From Roseateles_E sp005503085 (GTDB lineage Bacteria; Pseudomonadota; Gammaproteobacteria; Burkholderiales; Burkholderiaceae_C): a stretch of 64,000 nt of DNA. Positions 8,045-20,546 of this stretch are shown one piece after another. Each line of letters starts with the position of its first letter. Within the stretch, counting starts at the first letter, position 1. The notes under the pieces were generated by a model. The model was not told where the DNA came from and searched no databases. It saw only the letters and a list, made by a program, of their open reading frames with translations. The stretch lies in assembly GCF_028462495.1 (NCBI RefSeq), contig NZ_JAQOWX010000005.1, forward strand, positions 1 through 64,000, written 5' to 3'. The translations under genes were made by a program, and so were the position numbers.

Positions 8045-10831
8045 ATGACGAATGCTGTGAACCAGGCCGGCGCCACGCCCGGCGCTTTGTGGAGACTCAG
8101 TCCGGTGGCCGGTGCCTGCACCGTGCTGCTGATGGTGGCCACGGTGGCGCAGGCCCAGCAGGCCGCCCAGACCACCTTGGACACCGTCACGGTGACCGGC
8201 ATCCGCCGCGGCATCGAGGCTGCGATCTCGGTCAAGAAGAACTCGGACTCCATCGTCGAATCGGTCTCGGCCGAGGACATCGGCAAGCTGCCCGACAGCA
8301 GCATCGCCGAGTCGATCGCCCGCCTGCCGGGGCTGTCGGCCCAGCGGGTGGCCGGTCGCGCCCAGGTGATCAGCGTGCGTGGCCTGTCGCCCGACTTCGC
8401 CACCACCTTGCTCAATGGCCGCGAGCTGGTCAGCACCGGTGACAACCGCAGCGTCGAGTTCGACCAATACCCGTCCGAGCTGCTCAGCGGCGTGACGGTC
8501 TACAAGACGCCCGATGCCGGTCTGGTCGGCCAGGGCCTATCGGGCACGCTGGACATGCAGACGGTGCGGCCGCTGAACTTCGGCAGCCGTGTGGTCGCGC
8601 TGAACGCGCGGGGTCAGCGCAGCTCCTTGGGGGCTGCGGCCAATGCCAAGGCCACCGGCAACCGCTTCAGTGCCAGCTATATCGACCAGTTCGCCGACAA
8701 GACCATAGGCCTGGCCATCGGCTACGCGCACCAGGAAACCCCGGTGCAGGAAGAGCAGGTCGGCCTGTATGAGCCCTGGAAGGTCGAGGGCCGCCCCGGT
8801 GTGGCCGCTGGCAGCTATGTGATGGACGGCATCAAGGCGCTGCGCCGCACCGGCAAGACCACCCGCGACGGCGTGATGGCCACGGTGGAGTTCCGCCCGT
8901 CCAAGCACTGGATCAGCGTCGTCGACGCTTTCGCCGCCGAGGCCAAGCAGGTCGACACGGCCAACCAGTTCGAGCTGAACCTGCAGTACAACGGCAACTT
9001 CCCCTGCAACCCGGCCTGCACCTGGACCGATGCGACGGTCAACGGCAACGGCACGCATACCGGCGGCACCATCACCAATGTCTACCCGCTGGTGCGGGGC
9101 ATGTACAACAAGCGCGATGACAAGATCTCGGCGCTGGGCTGGAACAACAAGTTCCAGTTCGACAACGGCATCAGCGTGGTGGCCGACCTCAACTACTCCA
9201 AGGCCAAGCGCAATGAGCTGAGCCTGGAGAACAATGCCCAGCTGAGCCCGGTCGGCGGCGTGCCCTTCGACACGATCAAGCTGAACTTCGCGAGCTCGAA
9301 CTTCTCGACCATGGTGCCGCAGCTGGACTACTCGGACCCGGCCAAGCTCTTCCTGCGCGGCACGATCTACGGCTCCGGCTACGGCAAGGTGCCTCGCGTC
9401 GAGGATGAACTCAGCGGCTTCAAGCTGACCGGCAACTTCCCGGCGCCGACGATGTTGTCGGGCCTGGTGGCCGATATCGACGTGGGCCTGAACTACGCCG
9501 ACCGCTCCAAGAAGAAGCGCCAGCCCGAGGGCAATATCAATGTGGGCGCGCAGGGTGACACCACGGTGGCGGCCGATCTGCAATACCGCCCGGTCGATCT
9601 CGGCTTTGCCGGTCTGGGCATGATCCCGGCCTGGAATGTGCCCGGCGCGGTCGGTCGCTATATGACCTTCAACCCGACCGATACCGAAGGCTATCTGATC
9701 GCCAAGGCCTGGGATGTGGAAGAGAAGACCACGACCGCCTTTGCCCGCGCCAATGTCGACAGCACGATGTTCGGCCTGCCGGTGCGCGGCAACTTCGGTC
9801 TGCAGATGGTGCGCGTCGAGCAGCAGTCGACGGCCAACTACTTCGACGGCACCGCACCGGTCGGCAGCCAGGTCAAGCCGGTCACCGAGGGCAAGACCGT
9901 GACCGACTTCCTGCCCAGCCTGAACCTGGCTTTCTCGCTGGGCAATGACCAGACCCTGCGTTTCGCGCTGGCCCGCCAGATGGCACGGCCGCGTGTCGAC
10001 CAGCTGCGCTCGGCGCTGGACTTCGGCATCGACAAGGCCAATGGCAAGCCCGGCGCCAGCGGCGGCAACTCGCAGCTGGACCCCTGGCGTGCCAATGCGC
10101 TGGACGTGTCCTACGAGAAGTACTTCGGCTCCAAGGCCTATGTCGCGGCCGCCGGTTTCTACAAGGATCTGCGCAGCTATATCTACACCCAGGGGCGCGA
10201 CAACTACGACTTCTCGAAGTTCGTCGCCGGCTACTTGCCGCCGACCAACTGCGGCGCCGGCAACCAGGCCTGCCCGCCGGCTCTGGATACGGGCACCTAC
10301 ACCGCGCCGTTCAACGGCAGCGGCGGCAAGCTCAAGGGCGTGGAGCTGTCGGCCTCGCTGCCGCTGAACCTGGTCAGCCCGATGCTCAATGGCTTCGGTC
10401 TGGTCGCCAGCGCCAGCTTCACCAGCAGCAATATCCGTATCAAGGACATTGACCCCGATGTCGTCAAGAGCGTGGGCAATGATCCGATCAGCCTGCCGGG
10501 CCTGTCCAAGCGCGTCTACAACCTGACCGCCTACTACGAGCGCGACGGTTTCGAGGCCCGCATCAGCCAGCGCAAGCGTTCCGACTTCATCGGCGAGATC
10601 GGTAACTTCAACGGCAGCCGCACGCTGCGCTATGTGGTGGGCGAGAGCATCGTCGACCTGCAGCTGGGCTACAACTTCAACCAGGGCGCGTTCAAGGGCC
10701 TGGGCCTGCTGTTCCAGGTCAACAACCTGGGCGACGACGCCTACCGCACCTATGCGGCCAGCAAGGACCGTCCGCTGGAGTACATGAAGTGGGGCCGTAC
10801 CTATCTGGTCGGTGCGAACTACAAGTTCTGA
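8045..10831 (+). CDS. TonB-dependent receptor, probable maltodextrin uptake
   Basis: 928 aa outer-membrane receptor of the Caulobacter/Xanthomonas type. A signal peptide ends near residue 37 (AQA), a TonB-box-like LDTVTV lies at 45-50, a plug domain at about 62-180, and a 22-strand barrel ends in the aromatic outer-membrane signal YKF. Such receptors take up oligosaccharides with TonB-ExbBD energy. Maltodextrin is inferred because the gene sits between a glucokinase and the malEFGK operon and is preceded by a HexR-like operator. AGGAG at 8034-8038 is correctly spaced from the ATG. A strong hairpin-U terminator follows at 10852-10878. Confidence 0.88.
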   Translation: MTNAVNQAGATPGALWRLSPVAGACTVLLMVATVAQAQQAAQTTLDTVTVTGIRRGIEAAISVKKNSDSIVESVSAEDIGKLPDSSIAESIARLPGLSAQRVAGRAQVISVRGLSPDFATTLLNGRELVSTGDNRSVEFDQYPSELLSGVTVYKTPDAGLVGQGLSGTLDMQTVRPLNFGSRVVALNARGQRSSLGAAANAKATGNRFSASYIDQFADKTIGLAIGYAHQETPVQEEQVGLYEPWKVEGRPGVAAGSYVMDGIKALRRTGKTTRDGVMATVEFRPSKHWISVVDAFAAEAKQVDTANQFELNLQYNGNFPCNPACTWTDATVNGNGTHTGGTITNVYPLVRGMYNKRDDKISALGWNNKFQFDNGISVVADLNYSKAKRNELSLENNAQLSPVGGVPFDTIKLNFASSNFSTMVPQLDYSDPAKLFLRGTIYGSGYGKVPRVEDELSGFKLTGNFPAPTMLSGLVADIDVGLNYADRSKKKRQPEGNINVGAQGDTTVAADLQYRPVDLGFAGLGMIPAWNVPGAVGRYMTFNPTDTEGYLIAKAWDVEEKTTTAFARANVDSTMFGLPVRGNFGLQMVRVEQQSTANYFDGTAPVGSQVKPVTEGKTVTDFLPSLNLAFSLGNDQTLRFALARQMARPRVDQLRSALDFGIDKANGKPGASGGNSQLDPWRANALDVSYEKYFGSKAYVAAAGFYKDLRSYIYTQGRDNYDFSKFVAGYLPPTNCGAGNQACPPALDTGTYTAPFNGSGGKLKGVELSASLPLNLVSPMLNGFGLVASASFTSSNIRIKDIDPDVVKSVGNDPISLPGLSKRVYNLTAYYERDGFEARISQRKRSDFIGEIGNFNGSRTLRYVVGESIVDLQLGYNFNQGAFKGLGLLFQVNNLGDDAYRTYAASKDRPLEYMKWGRTYLVGANYKF

Positions 10832-10851
10832 TCGGCTGTCAAAGCCTTCCG

Positions 10852-10878
10852 GCCCCGGACGCTCTCCGGGGCTTTTTT
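10852..10878 (+). terminator. Rho-independent terminator after the TonB receptor
   Basis: The stem GCCCCGGA (10852-10859) pairs with TCCGGGGC (10865-10872) around a CGCTC loop and is followed by six T residues. The next gene on the same strand starts only 14 bases later, so some read-through may be intended. Confidence 0.9.
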
Positions 10879-10891
10879 ACTGGAGTTCGAC

Positions 10892-11653
10892 ATGCGCTGT
10901 CTGATCACCGGATTGAGGGGCACGCTGGCGCCGGTGCTGGCCCGGCAGCTGCGCGAGGCCGGCCACGAGCTGCTGGGCTGGGACCGTGAGCGGGTCGATC
11001 CCGAGGATGCGGCGGCGGCCTCGGCCTGGCTGGCGGCGCAGCGCCTCGATGCGATCGCCCATCTGGCGATGGGCAGCGCCGACTGGGCCGGCCGGCTGGC
11101 CGCCCATGCGGCCGCGCGGGGCCTGCCCATGCTTTTCACCAGCACCGCGATGGTGTTCCATCACGAGCCCGACGGTCCGCATGGGCCGCAGGATGCGCGC
11201 ACCGCGCAGGACGATTACGGCCGCTACAAGATGGCCTGCGAGGACGCGGTGCGCGCCGCCTGCGCCGAGGCCACGGTGGCACGCATCGGCTGGCAGATCG
11301 ATGCCGAGCGCCCCGGCAACAATATGCTGATGGCGCTGGACGATTGGCAGCGGCGCGAGGGTCGCGTCGCGGCCAGCGCCGCCTGGCGACCGGCCTGTTC
11401 CTTCATGGACGACACGGCCGCCGCGCTGACGGGCCTGCTGCTGCGGCCCGAGCCGGGCGTTGTGCATCTGGACAGCAATGCCGATGAGGCCCATGGTTTT
11501 GATCGAATTGCTGCGGCCCTGCGGGCGCGCTTCGGGCGCAGCGATTGGCGCATCGAGGTGCATCGGGACTATCGCCACGACCAGCGCCTGGCCGGCGGCC
11601 AGCGGCTGATGCCGGGCTTGTCAGAGCGGCTGCCCGAGCTCCTTGCTGCCTGA
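10892..11653 (+). CDS. NAD(P)-dependent sugar-nucleotide reductase/epimerase family (RmlD-like)
   Basis: 253 aa with an N-terminal Rossmann motif (TGLRGTLAP), the SDR serine region FTSTAMVF and the catalytic pair in YGRYK. It is short for an epimerase and closest in shape to dTDP-4-dehydrorhamnose reductase-like proteins. The substrate is not identifiable. GGAG at 10882-10885 gives good spacing to ATG 10892. The gene lies directly behind the terminator of the TonB receptor and has no obvious promoter of its own. Its last 33 bases overlap the 3' end of the opposite-strand sterol-desaturase-like gene. Confidence 0.75.
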   Translation: MRCLITGLRGTLAPVLARQLREAGHELLGWDRERVDPEDAAAASAWLAAQRLDAIAHLAMGSADWAGRLAAHAAARGLPMLFTSTAMVFHHEPDGPHGPQDARTAQDDYGRYKMACEDAVRAACAEATVARIGWQIDAERPGNNMLMALDDWQRREGRVAASAAWRPACSFMDDTAAALTGLLLRPEPGVVHLDSNADEAHGFDRIAAALRARFGRSDWRIEVHRDYRHDQRLAGGQRLMPGLSERLPELLAA

Positions 11654-12907
11654 ATCGCCAGCCGAAGGCTTTTTTGTTGCTGTCGCACGCAGCAGCCGCG
11701 GCAGCAGGGCCAGGCCGGCCAGCGCGGCCAGCAGGCTCAGCGCCCACAGCGCGGTGCCCGGCGCCAGCAAGACCTGACCCTGCCAGAGCTGGGCGCCGGC
11801 CGCGCCGCCCAGCCCCAACAGGCGCAGCCGTTCGCCACCGACCGCCGCCACCGGGTCTTCCAGCAGCCGGGCCAGCAGCACCAGGCTCAGCACCAGACCT
11901 GCCGCGGCGGCCAGGCCCAGCTGCAGGCTTAAGCGCGGCTCCACCGCCAGGAAGTACACGCCCAGCAGCAAGAGCAGCGCCAGCTGCAGCAGGCCGTACA
12001 GCGGCAGGCCCGGCGGCAGCGGCGGCGCATAGCGGACAAAGCGCGCCAGATCGGGCCTGGGCTTGGGCGCCAGCCGCTCGGCGGCGGCCGGCCGCCAGGC
12101 GGGGCGCCGAAACCAGATGGTCAGCTTGTCGCGCCAGTTGTCGGCCAGCCGGGCGTCGCGCCACAGCTCGGCATAGTTGCGGGTATTGGCCTGCCAGACA
12201 CTCCAGCTGCGCAGCGGCCCCAGCACACCATAGACGATGGGCTCGCCCTCACGCTCCTCGACAAAGGTGCCGAACAGCCGGTCCCACAGAATCAGGATGC
12301 CGCCGTAGTTGCGGTCCAGGCAGTAGTCGTTCTGGCCGTGATGGACGCGGTGGTTGGACGGCGAGACAAAGACCCGGTCGAACCAGCCCAGCTTGCCGAC
12401 CAGCCGGGTATGGACCCAGAACTGGTAGAGCAGATCGATCAGGCCGACGACGACAAACATCAGCGGCGGCACGCCCAGCAGGGCCATCGGCAGGTAGAAG
12501 ATCCAGCTGAACAAGAACCCGGTGCTGGTCTGGCGCAAGGCGGTGCTGAGGTTGTATTCCTCGCTGCTGTGGTGCACCACATGGGCGGCCCACAGGATCG
12601 CGACCTCATGGCCGAGTCTATGGTTCCAGTAGTAGAGGAAATCGTAGAGCAGGAGGGCCAGCAGCCAGGCCCAGACGGCGTCCAGCGGCCACTCGAGAAG
12701 CGCACCGTGCTGCCAGACCAGGGTGTAGAGGCCTACCGTCATCAGCTTGGTGAACACGCCCGCCAGCTGGCTGCTGATGCCGGCTGACAGGCTGGCGACC
12801 GTGTCGGCAGCGCGGTAGACGGCCTCGCCGCGGCGGCGGCTCCACAGGAACTCGGCCGCCATCAGCAGCACAAAGACCGGGACGGCGTAGACGATGGGAT
12901 TGAGCAT
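11621..12907 (-). CDS. Sterol desaturase / fatty acid hydroxylase superfamily membrane protein
   Basis: 428 aa. The N-terminal two-thirds have several membrane segments and the di-iron histidine clusters of the superfamily: HRLGH, HVVHH and HRVHH. The C-terminal third adds more hydrophobic segments ending in a charged tail. Members hydroxylate or desaturate lipids, and the substrate here is unknown. It is transcribed in the same direction as malG, 75 bases behind it. A GC-rich hairpin without a U-tract (12919-12937) lies between them, so co-transcription with the mal operon is possible but not shown. Confidence 0.85.
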   Translation of the reverse strand: MLNPIVYAVPVFVLLMAAEFLWSRRRGEAVYRAADTVASLSAGISSQLAGVFTKLMTVGLYTLVWQHGALLEWPLDAVWAWLLALLLYDFLYYWNHRLGHEVAILWAAHVVHHSSEEYNLSTALRQTSTGFLFSWIFYLPMALLGVPPLMFVVVGLIDLLYQFWVHTRLVGKLGWFDRVFVSPSNHRVHHGQNDYCLDRNYGGILILWDRLFGTFVEEREGEPIVYGVLGPLRSWSVWQANTRNYAELWRDARLADNWRDKLTIWFRRPAWRPAAAERLAPKPRPDLARFVRYAPPLPPGLPLYGLLQLALLLLLGVYFLAVEPRLSLQLGLAAAAGLVLSLVLLARLLEDPVAAVGGERLRLLGLGGAAGAQLWQGQVLLAPGTALWALSLLAALAGLALLPRLLRATATKKPSAGDSGSKELGQPL

Positions 12908-12982
12908 GGCCGAAGTCTAGGCCCGCCCCTCGGGCCTGGCGTGCCGGTGCAAACCCCGCTTCACAGGGCTGCGGATGCTTCT

Positions 12983-13873
12983 CTATCCCTTGACGCCGCC
13001 GGCCGTCAGCCCGGAGACGATCCAGCGCTGGGCCAGCAGGAAGACCGCGGTGATAGGCAGGCCGGACAGCACGGCTGCGGCGGCGAAGTCGCCCCATAGA
13101 AAGCGCTGGTCGTGCAGATAGTATTTGGAGCCCACGGCCAGGGTCAGATTGCCTTCCTCGCGCAAGAGCACCGAGGCCACCGGGTACTCGATGATGGTGC
13201 CGATGAACGCCAGCACGAAGACCACCATCAGGATGGGTACGGCCATTGGTAAGAGCACCAGGCGGAAGGCCTGCCAGTGGCTGGCGCCGTCGACCTTGGC
13301 GCATTCCTCGATCTCGACCGGGATGGTCTCGAAATAGCCCTTGATGGTCCAGATATGGGTGGCGACGCCGCCCAGATAGGCCAGCACCAGGCCGGCATGG
13401 GTCTCGATGCCCAGGCCGGGAACGTAGCCGCCTATGGTCTCGAAAATCGCATAGATCGCGACCAGGGCCAGCACCGGCGGGAACATCTGCAAGAGCAGCA
13501 TCGAGTTCAGGATGCTGGACTGGAAGCGGAACCTCATGCGCGCGAAGGCATAGGCGGCCGTGGTCGAGATCGCGACGATCAGCAAGGCCGAGAGCGTCGC
13601 GACCTTGACCGAGTTCCACAGCCAGGTCAGCACCGGGAAGGGCGGCTGCACCACGCTGCCATCGGGGGCCTGGTAGGGGATGCCCAGCGCCAGCTGCCAG
13701 TGCTCCAGGCTGATCTCGCTCGGGATCAGGCTGCCGGTGGCGAAGTTGCCGGGGCGCAGCGAGATCGAGACCACGGCCAGCAGCGGGAACAGGGTCAGGG
13801 CCAGAAAGACCCACAACAGCGCGTGCGCCGCGAAGACGCGCCAGCGGGCTTGTTTGCCTCGGACGATGGCCAT
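12983..13873 (-). CDS. malG: Maltose/maltodextrin ABC permease MalG
   Basis: 296 aa, the same length as E. coli MalG. It has six predicted membrane segments, a periplasmic loop and the EAA coupling loop EECAKVDGASHWQAF that contacts MalK. With MalF it forms the inner-membrane channel for maltodextrins delivered by MalE. It is the last gene of the leftward malK-malE-malF-malG run, starting one base past the malF stop, so translation is probably coupled. Confidence 0.93.
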   Translation of the reverse strand: MAIVRGKQARWRVFAAHALLWVFLALTLFPLLAVVSISLRPGNFATGSLIPSEISLEHWQLALGIPYQAPDGSVVQPPFPVLTWLWNSVKVATLSALLIVAISTTAAYAFARMRFRFQSSILNSMLLLQMFPPVLALVAIYAIFETIGGYVPGLGIETHAGLVLAYLGGVATHIWTIKGYFETIPVEIEECAKVDGASHWQAFRLVLLPMAVPILMVVFVLAFIGTIIEYPVASVLLREEGNLTLAVGSKYYLHDQRFLWGDFAAAAVLSGLPITAVFLLAQRWIVSGLTAGGVKG

Positions 13874-13874
13874 A

Positions 13875-15455
13875 TCAGCTCGCCTTCTTCATCAGTCGCA
13901 GATTGATCAATGACATCGCCGCCACCAGGATGAAGATCAGCGTCGAGATCGCGGCCGCCAGGCCGAAGTCCGAGCCGGAGTCCTTGAAGGCGATGCGGTA
14001 GGTGTAGCTGACCAGGATGTCGGTCTGGCCGGCCGGGATCTTGGTCGACAGATAGTCGGGCCGGCCGTCGGTCAGCAGCGCGATCAGCACGAAGTTGTTG
14101 AAATTGAAGGCGAAGGCGCTGACCAACAGCGGCGCCAGCGGCTTGATGATCAGCGGCGCGGTGATCTTGAAGAAATTGGTCAGCGGTCCGGCGCCGGCAA
14201 TCGCCGAGGCCTCGTAGAGATCGGCCGGGATGGCCTTCAAGAGGCCCGAGCACAGAATCATGATGTAGGGATAGCCCAGCCAGACATTGACGATCACCAG
14301 CATCAGCTTGGCCAGCAGCGGGTCGGCGAACCAGGCCGGCTTGATGCCCAAGAGCGCGTCGAGGATGGCGTTGATCTCGCCGAAGTTCTGGTTGAACAAG
14401 CCCTTGAATACCAGGATGGAGATAAAGCCCGGCACCGCATAGGGCAGGAAGAGCAGGGTACGGTAGGTGCCGCGGTACTTCAGGTCTTCCCAGTTCAGCA
14501 CGGTGGCCAGCAGCATGCCGATCGCGGTGGCGCAGATCACGGTCACCAGCGAGAACACGACGGTCCAGCTGAAGATGGACAGAAAAGGGCCGCGGAACTC
14601 GGCGTCGACCACCATGCGGCTGTAGTTCTGCCAGCCGACCAGCACCTTGAAGCCCGGCTGCAGGCGCTCGCCGCTGGCGCTCTCGAAATAGCCGGTGTCG
14701 CGGTTGGCGCGGAAGACCTGGCCATCGGCGGTGCGCGTCAGGCTCTGGTCCGCGTTGGCCCGCCAGTGCCGCGTGATCGGGCCGAACTCGCGCAGGCCCA
14801 GATAGTGCAGCGCGTCCAGGCCGGTGCCGGCGGGCAGTGTCAGCCTGAGCTGCATCAAGGCCTCGCGGTGCCGGATCAGCTCGCGCAGCGGCAGGGCAGG
14901 GCCCAGGGTCAGGTCTTGACCGGTGCTCATCGCGACCTCGGTGCCAGGCTCGGTCTTGCCCAGGGCCAGCGGCGGCGAGACCCATTGCGGCGCTGCCTCG
15001 TCGGCGCTGCGCAAGGCCAACCGGAAGCGCTGGCCCTCCGCATGCAGGCTGAAATTCTGCACCTGAGCCTGGATGGGCTCGTGCTGGTCCAGCAGGTACT
15101 CGCGCACCCGCTCTTCGCTCAGCAGATGGGCCGAGGAGTAGTTGGTGAAGCCGATCTGGGCCGTGTAGACCAGCGGGAAGGCGATGAAGACCAGCATGCC
15201 GGCGATGCCGGGGAAGAGATAGCGATAAGCGAAGCCGGCGTTGCTGACATAGACATAAAAGCCGGCGCAGAACAGGGTCAGCGCGCCCACGGCCCAGGCC
15301 ATCTGGCCCGAGGCATGGATCATGAAGACCGTGTAGAGCGCGGCCAGCATGGCCAGGCCGGTCAGCGGCCAGCGCAGCAGGCGGGCGATCTTTTCAAGCG
15401 CGCTCGGCGGCAGGGTGGAGTACGCCCCGGACGGAAGTGTGGCGGTCGCGTTCAT
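13875..15455 (-). CDS. malF: Maltose/maltodextrin ABC permease MalF
   Basis: 526 aa. Like enterobacterial MalF it has extra N-terminal membrane helices and a large periplasmic insertion (roughly residues 110-280) before the permease core. The EAA loop is EASAIAGAGPLTNFF. The big periplasmic domain is the part that grips MalE in the E. coli system, which supports a true maltose transporter rather than a generic sugar importer. It starts six bases after malE and ends one base before malG. Confidence 0.93.
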   Translation of the reverse strand: MNATATLPSGAYSTLPPSALEKIARLLRWPLTGLAMLAALYTVFMIHASGQMAWAVGALTLFCAGFYVYVSNAGFAYRYLFPGIAGMLVFIAFPLVYTAQIGFTNYSSAHLLSEERVREYLLDQHEPIQAQVQNFSLHAEGQRFRLALRSADEAAPQWVSPPLALGKTEPGTEVAMSTGQDLTLGPALPLRELIRHREALMQLRLTLPAGTGLDALHYLGLREFGPITRHWRANADQSLTRTADGQVFRANRDTGYFESASGERLQPGFKVLVGWQNYSRMVVDAEFRGPFLSIFSWTVVFSLVTVICATAIGMLLATVLNWEDLKYRGTYRTLLFLPYAVPGFISILVFKGLFNQNFGEINAILDALLGIKPAWFADPLLAKLMLVIVNVWLGYPYIMILCSGLLKAIPADLYEASAIAGAGPLTNFFKITAPLIIKPLAPLLVSAFAFNFNNFVLIALLTDGRPDYLSTKIPAGQTDILVSYTYRIAFKDSGSDFGLAAAISTLIFILVAAMSLINLRLMKKAS

Positions 15456-15461
15456 GAGGTC

Positions 15462-16636
15462 TTACTTGTTCAGCAGCATGCGGCCCGAGGCGCCGTCGAG
15501 CGCGTCCTTCGGTGACTGCAGTCCGTTGGTGATGGCTTCCAGCGCCGCGTCCATCGCGGTCCAGAAGCGGCCGACCTCGGGGAGGTTGGGAATGGGCTCG
15601 CCCAGGCGGGCGTTCTCCATGCTGGCGCGTATCAGGGGGTTGGCGGCCAGCTCGGCATAGAAGGCCTTGTTGGCCGGCACGCCGATCGGCACATCGGCGT
15701 CCAGCACCTTCAGTGCCTCGGGCCGCATCAGATGGTTTTCGATGAACTCGCGGGCGATGTCCTTGAGCTTGCTGGGTGCGGCAATCATGCAGCCGAGCAC
15801 GCCGACGAAAGGCTTGCTCGGCCTGCCTGCAATCAGACCGGGGATCGGCGCGACGCCGAAATCGATCTTGGCCTTGCGCGCGTTGTCCCAGGCCCAGGCG
15901 CCGGAGATCATCATCGCGACCTCGCCGCGCGCGAAGCCGGTCTCCATCTCCGAGTAGCGTGCGCCCTTGGGCATATGGCCCTCTTTGAGCAGGCGCTCGA
16001 TCATCCGCGCGCCGGCCAGCGCGCCGGCGTTGTTGACGCCCACCTGGGCCGCGTCATAGTCGCCCTGCGCATCGCGGCCGAAGATCTGGCCGCCGGCACC
16101 GGCCAGCAGCGGCCAGCTGAAGAAGCTCTTGTTGTAGTCCCACAGGATGGCGTGCTTGCCCTGGGCCTTCAGTTGCTTGTCCAGCGCGATCAGCTCGTCG
16201 AAGGTGGTCGGCGGCGTGGGCACCAGGGCCTTGTTGTAGATCAGCCCGGTGGTCTCGATCGCGATCGGATAGCCCCAGAGCCGGCCCTTGTAGGCAAAGG
16301 CCTTCCAGGCCGTCTCCTCGACCTCGTCGTAGAGCTTCTTGCCCGGGCGCAGCGGCGTCAGCAGGCCGGACTTGGCCCATTCGCCGACCCGGTCATGCGG
16401 CCAGCAGAAGATGTCCGGCCCCTTGCCGGCGCCAGCCGCCTGCTGGAATTTGTCGGTGGCGTCGACCGGGTGTTCGACCACCACCTTGACCCCCGACAGC
16501 TTCTCGAAGGCATTGCCCACCTTCTGCAGCCCGTTATAGGCCTTGTCGCCATTGATCCAGACCAGCAGCTTGTGGTCCTGGGCCTGGGCCGTGCCCGCCA
16601 GCAGCAGGCCCGCCAACAGCAGTGATGCGGCGGATT

Positions 16637-16640
<4 letters not shown>
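15462..16640 (-). CDS. malE: Periplasmic maltose/maltodextrin-binding protein MalE
   Basis: 392 aa with a Sec signal peptide cut near residue 20 (GTAQA). The mature start LLVWINGDKAYNG closely follows the E. coli MalE pattern, and GPDIFCWPHDR matches the ligand-cleft segment. It delivers maltodextrins to MalFGK. Its ATG overlaps the malK stop (16637-16640), so the ATPase gene comes first in the operon, unlike E. coli, where malK is in a separate transcript. Confidence 0.94.
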
Positions 16641-17755
<1,115 letters not shown>

Positions 17756-17819
17756 AGAACACCTCCGCGCCGGGCCCGGGGCCGGGCACGGCTTGTCTCT
17801 CAGGGTTGGATTTGTAGAG

Positions 17820-17848
17820 AATATACAGGCGAAAATGTAGTCATACAA
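17820..17848 (-). promoter_or_regulatory. malK: Predicted sigma70 promoter of the malKEFG operon
   Basis: On the minus strand, TTGTAT (17843-17848) and TATATT (17820-17825) are separated by exactly 17 bases. Transcription would start near 17812, giving a leader of about 57 bases to the GTG of malK. A degenerate HexR-like site, TGTAGTCATACAACG at 17836-17850 (10 of 15 positions match on the minus strand), overlaps the -35 element and spacer, which would suit repression. Confidence 0.6.
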
Positions 17849-17922
17849 CGGAAGTTGCCCGCAGTTCGAATCATTGACTCAAGTAAAATCAATGGCTTAT
17901 GTGCGAATTAGGGATTTCCCGA

Positions 17923-17937
17923 TGTAGTCAAACTACA
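17923..17937. promoter_or_regulatory. HexR-like operator between malK and glgP
   Basis: TGTAGTCAAACTACA has perfect six-base arms TGTAGT/ACTACA around a three-base centre. It lies in the 283-base divergent gap (17756-18038) between the mal and glg operons, positioned to control both. TTGACT at 17874-17879 may be a -35 element for glgP, with the operator just downstream. Confidence 0.68.
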
Positions 17938-18038
17938 CAAACAGCGAGGGCTAGACGATACTTTGGCCAACGCCGCCGCTGAGCCTTGCTTTTCTTGCTC
18001 ATGCGGCATTCTTGCCCCGGCCACCGGGCCCCGCATTG

Positions 18039-20545
<2,507 letters not shown>

Positions 20546-20546
<1 letters not shown>

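Noticed and set aside
8537..9583. A 348-codon antisense frame inside the TonB receptor gene
   Set aside because: No motif and no start signal; the receptor on the other strand has signal peptide, plug and barrel end intact.
12919..12937. Hairpin between malG and the sterol-desaturase-like gene as a terminator
   Set aside because: The stem is good, but no U-tract follows in the direction of transcription, so it is at most a weak attenuator.
17923..17937. Reading the TGTAG...CTACA sites as LacI/MalR operators
   Set aside because: LacI-type sites usually have an even-length dyad with a central CG step. These are 15-bp sites without central CG that match the HexR consensus, and no LacI-family gene is in the window.
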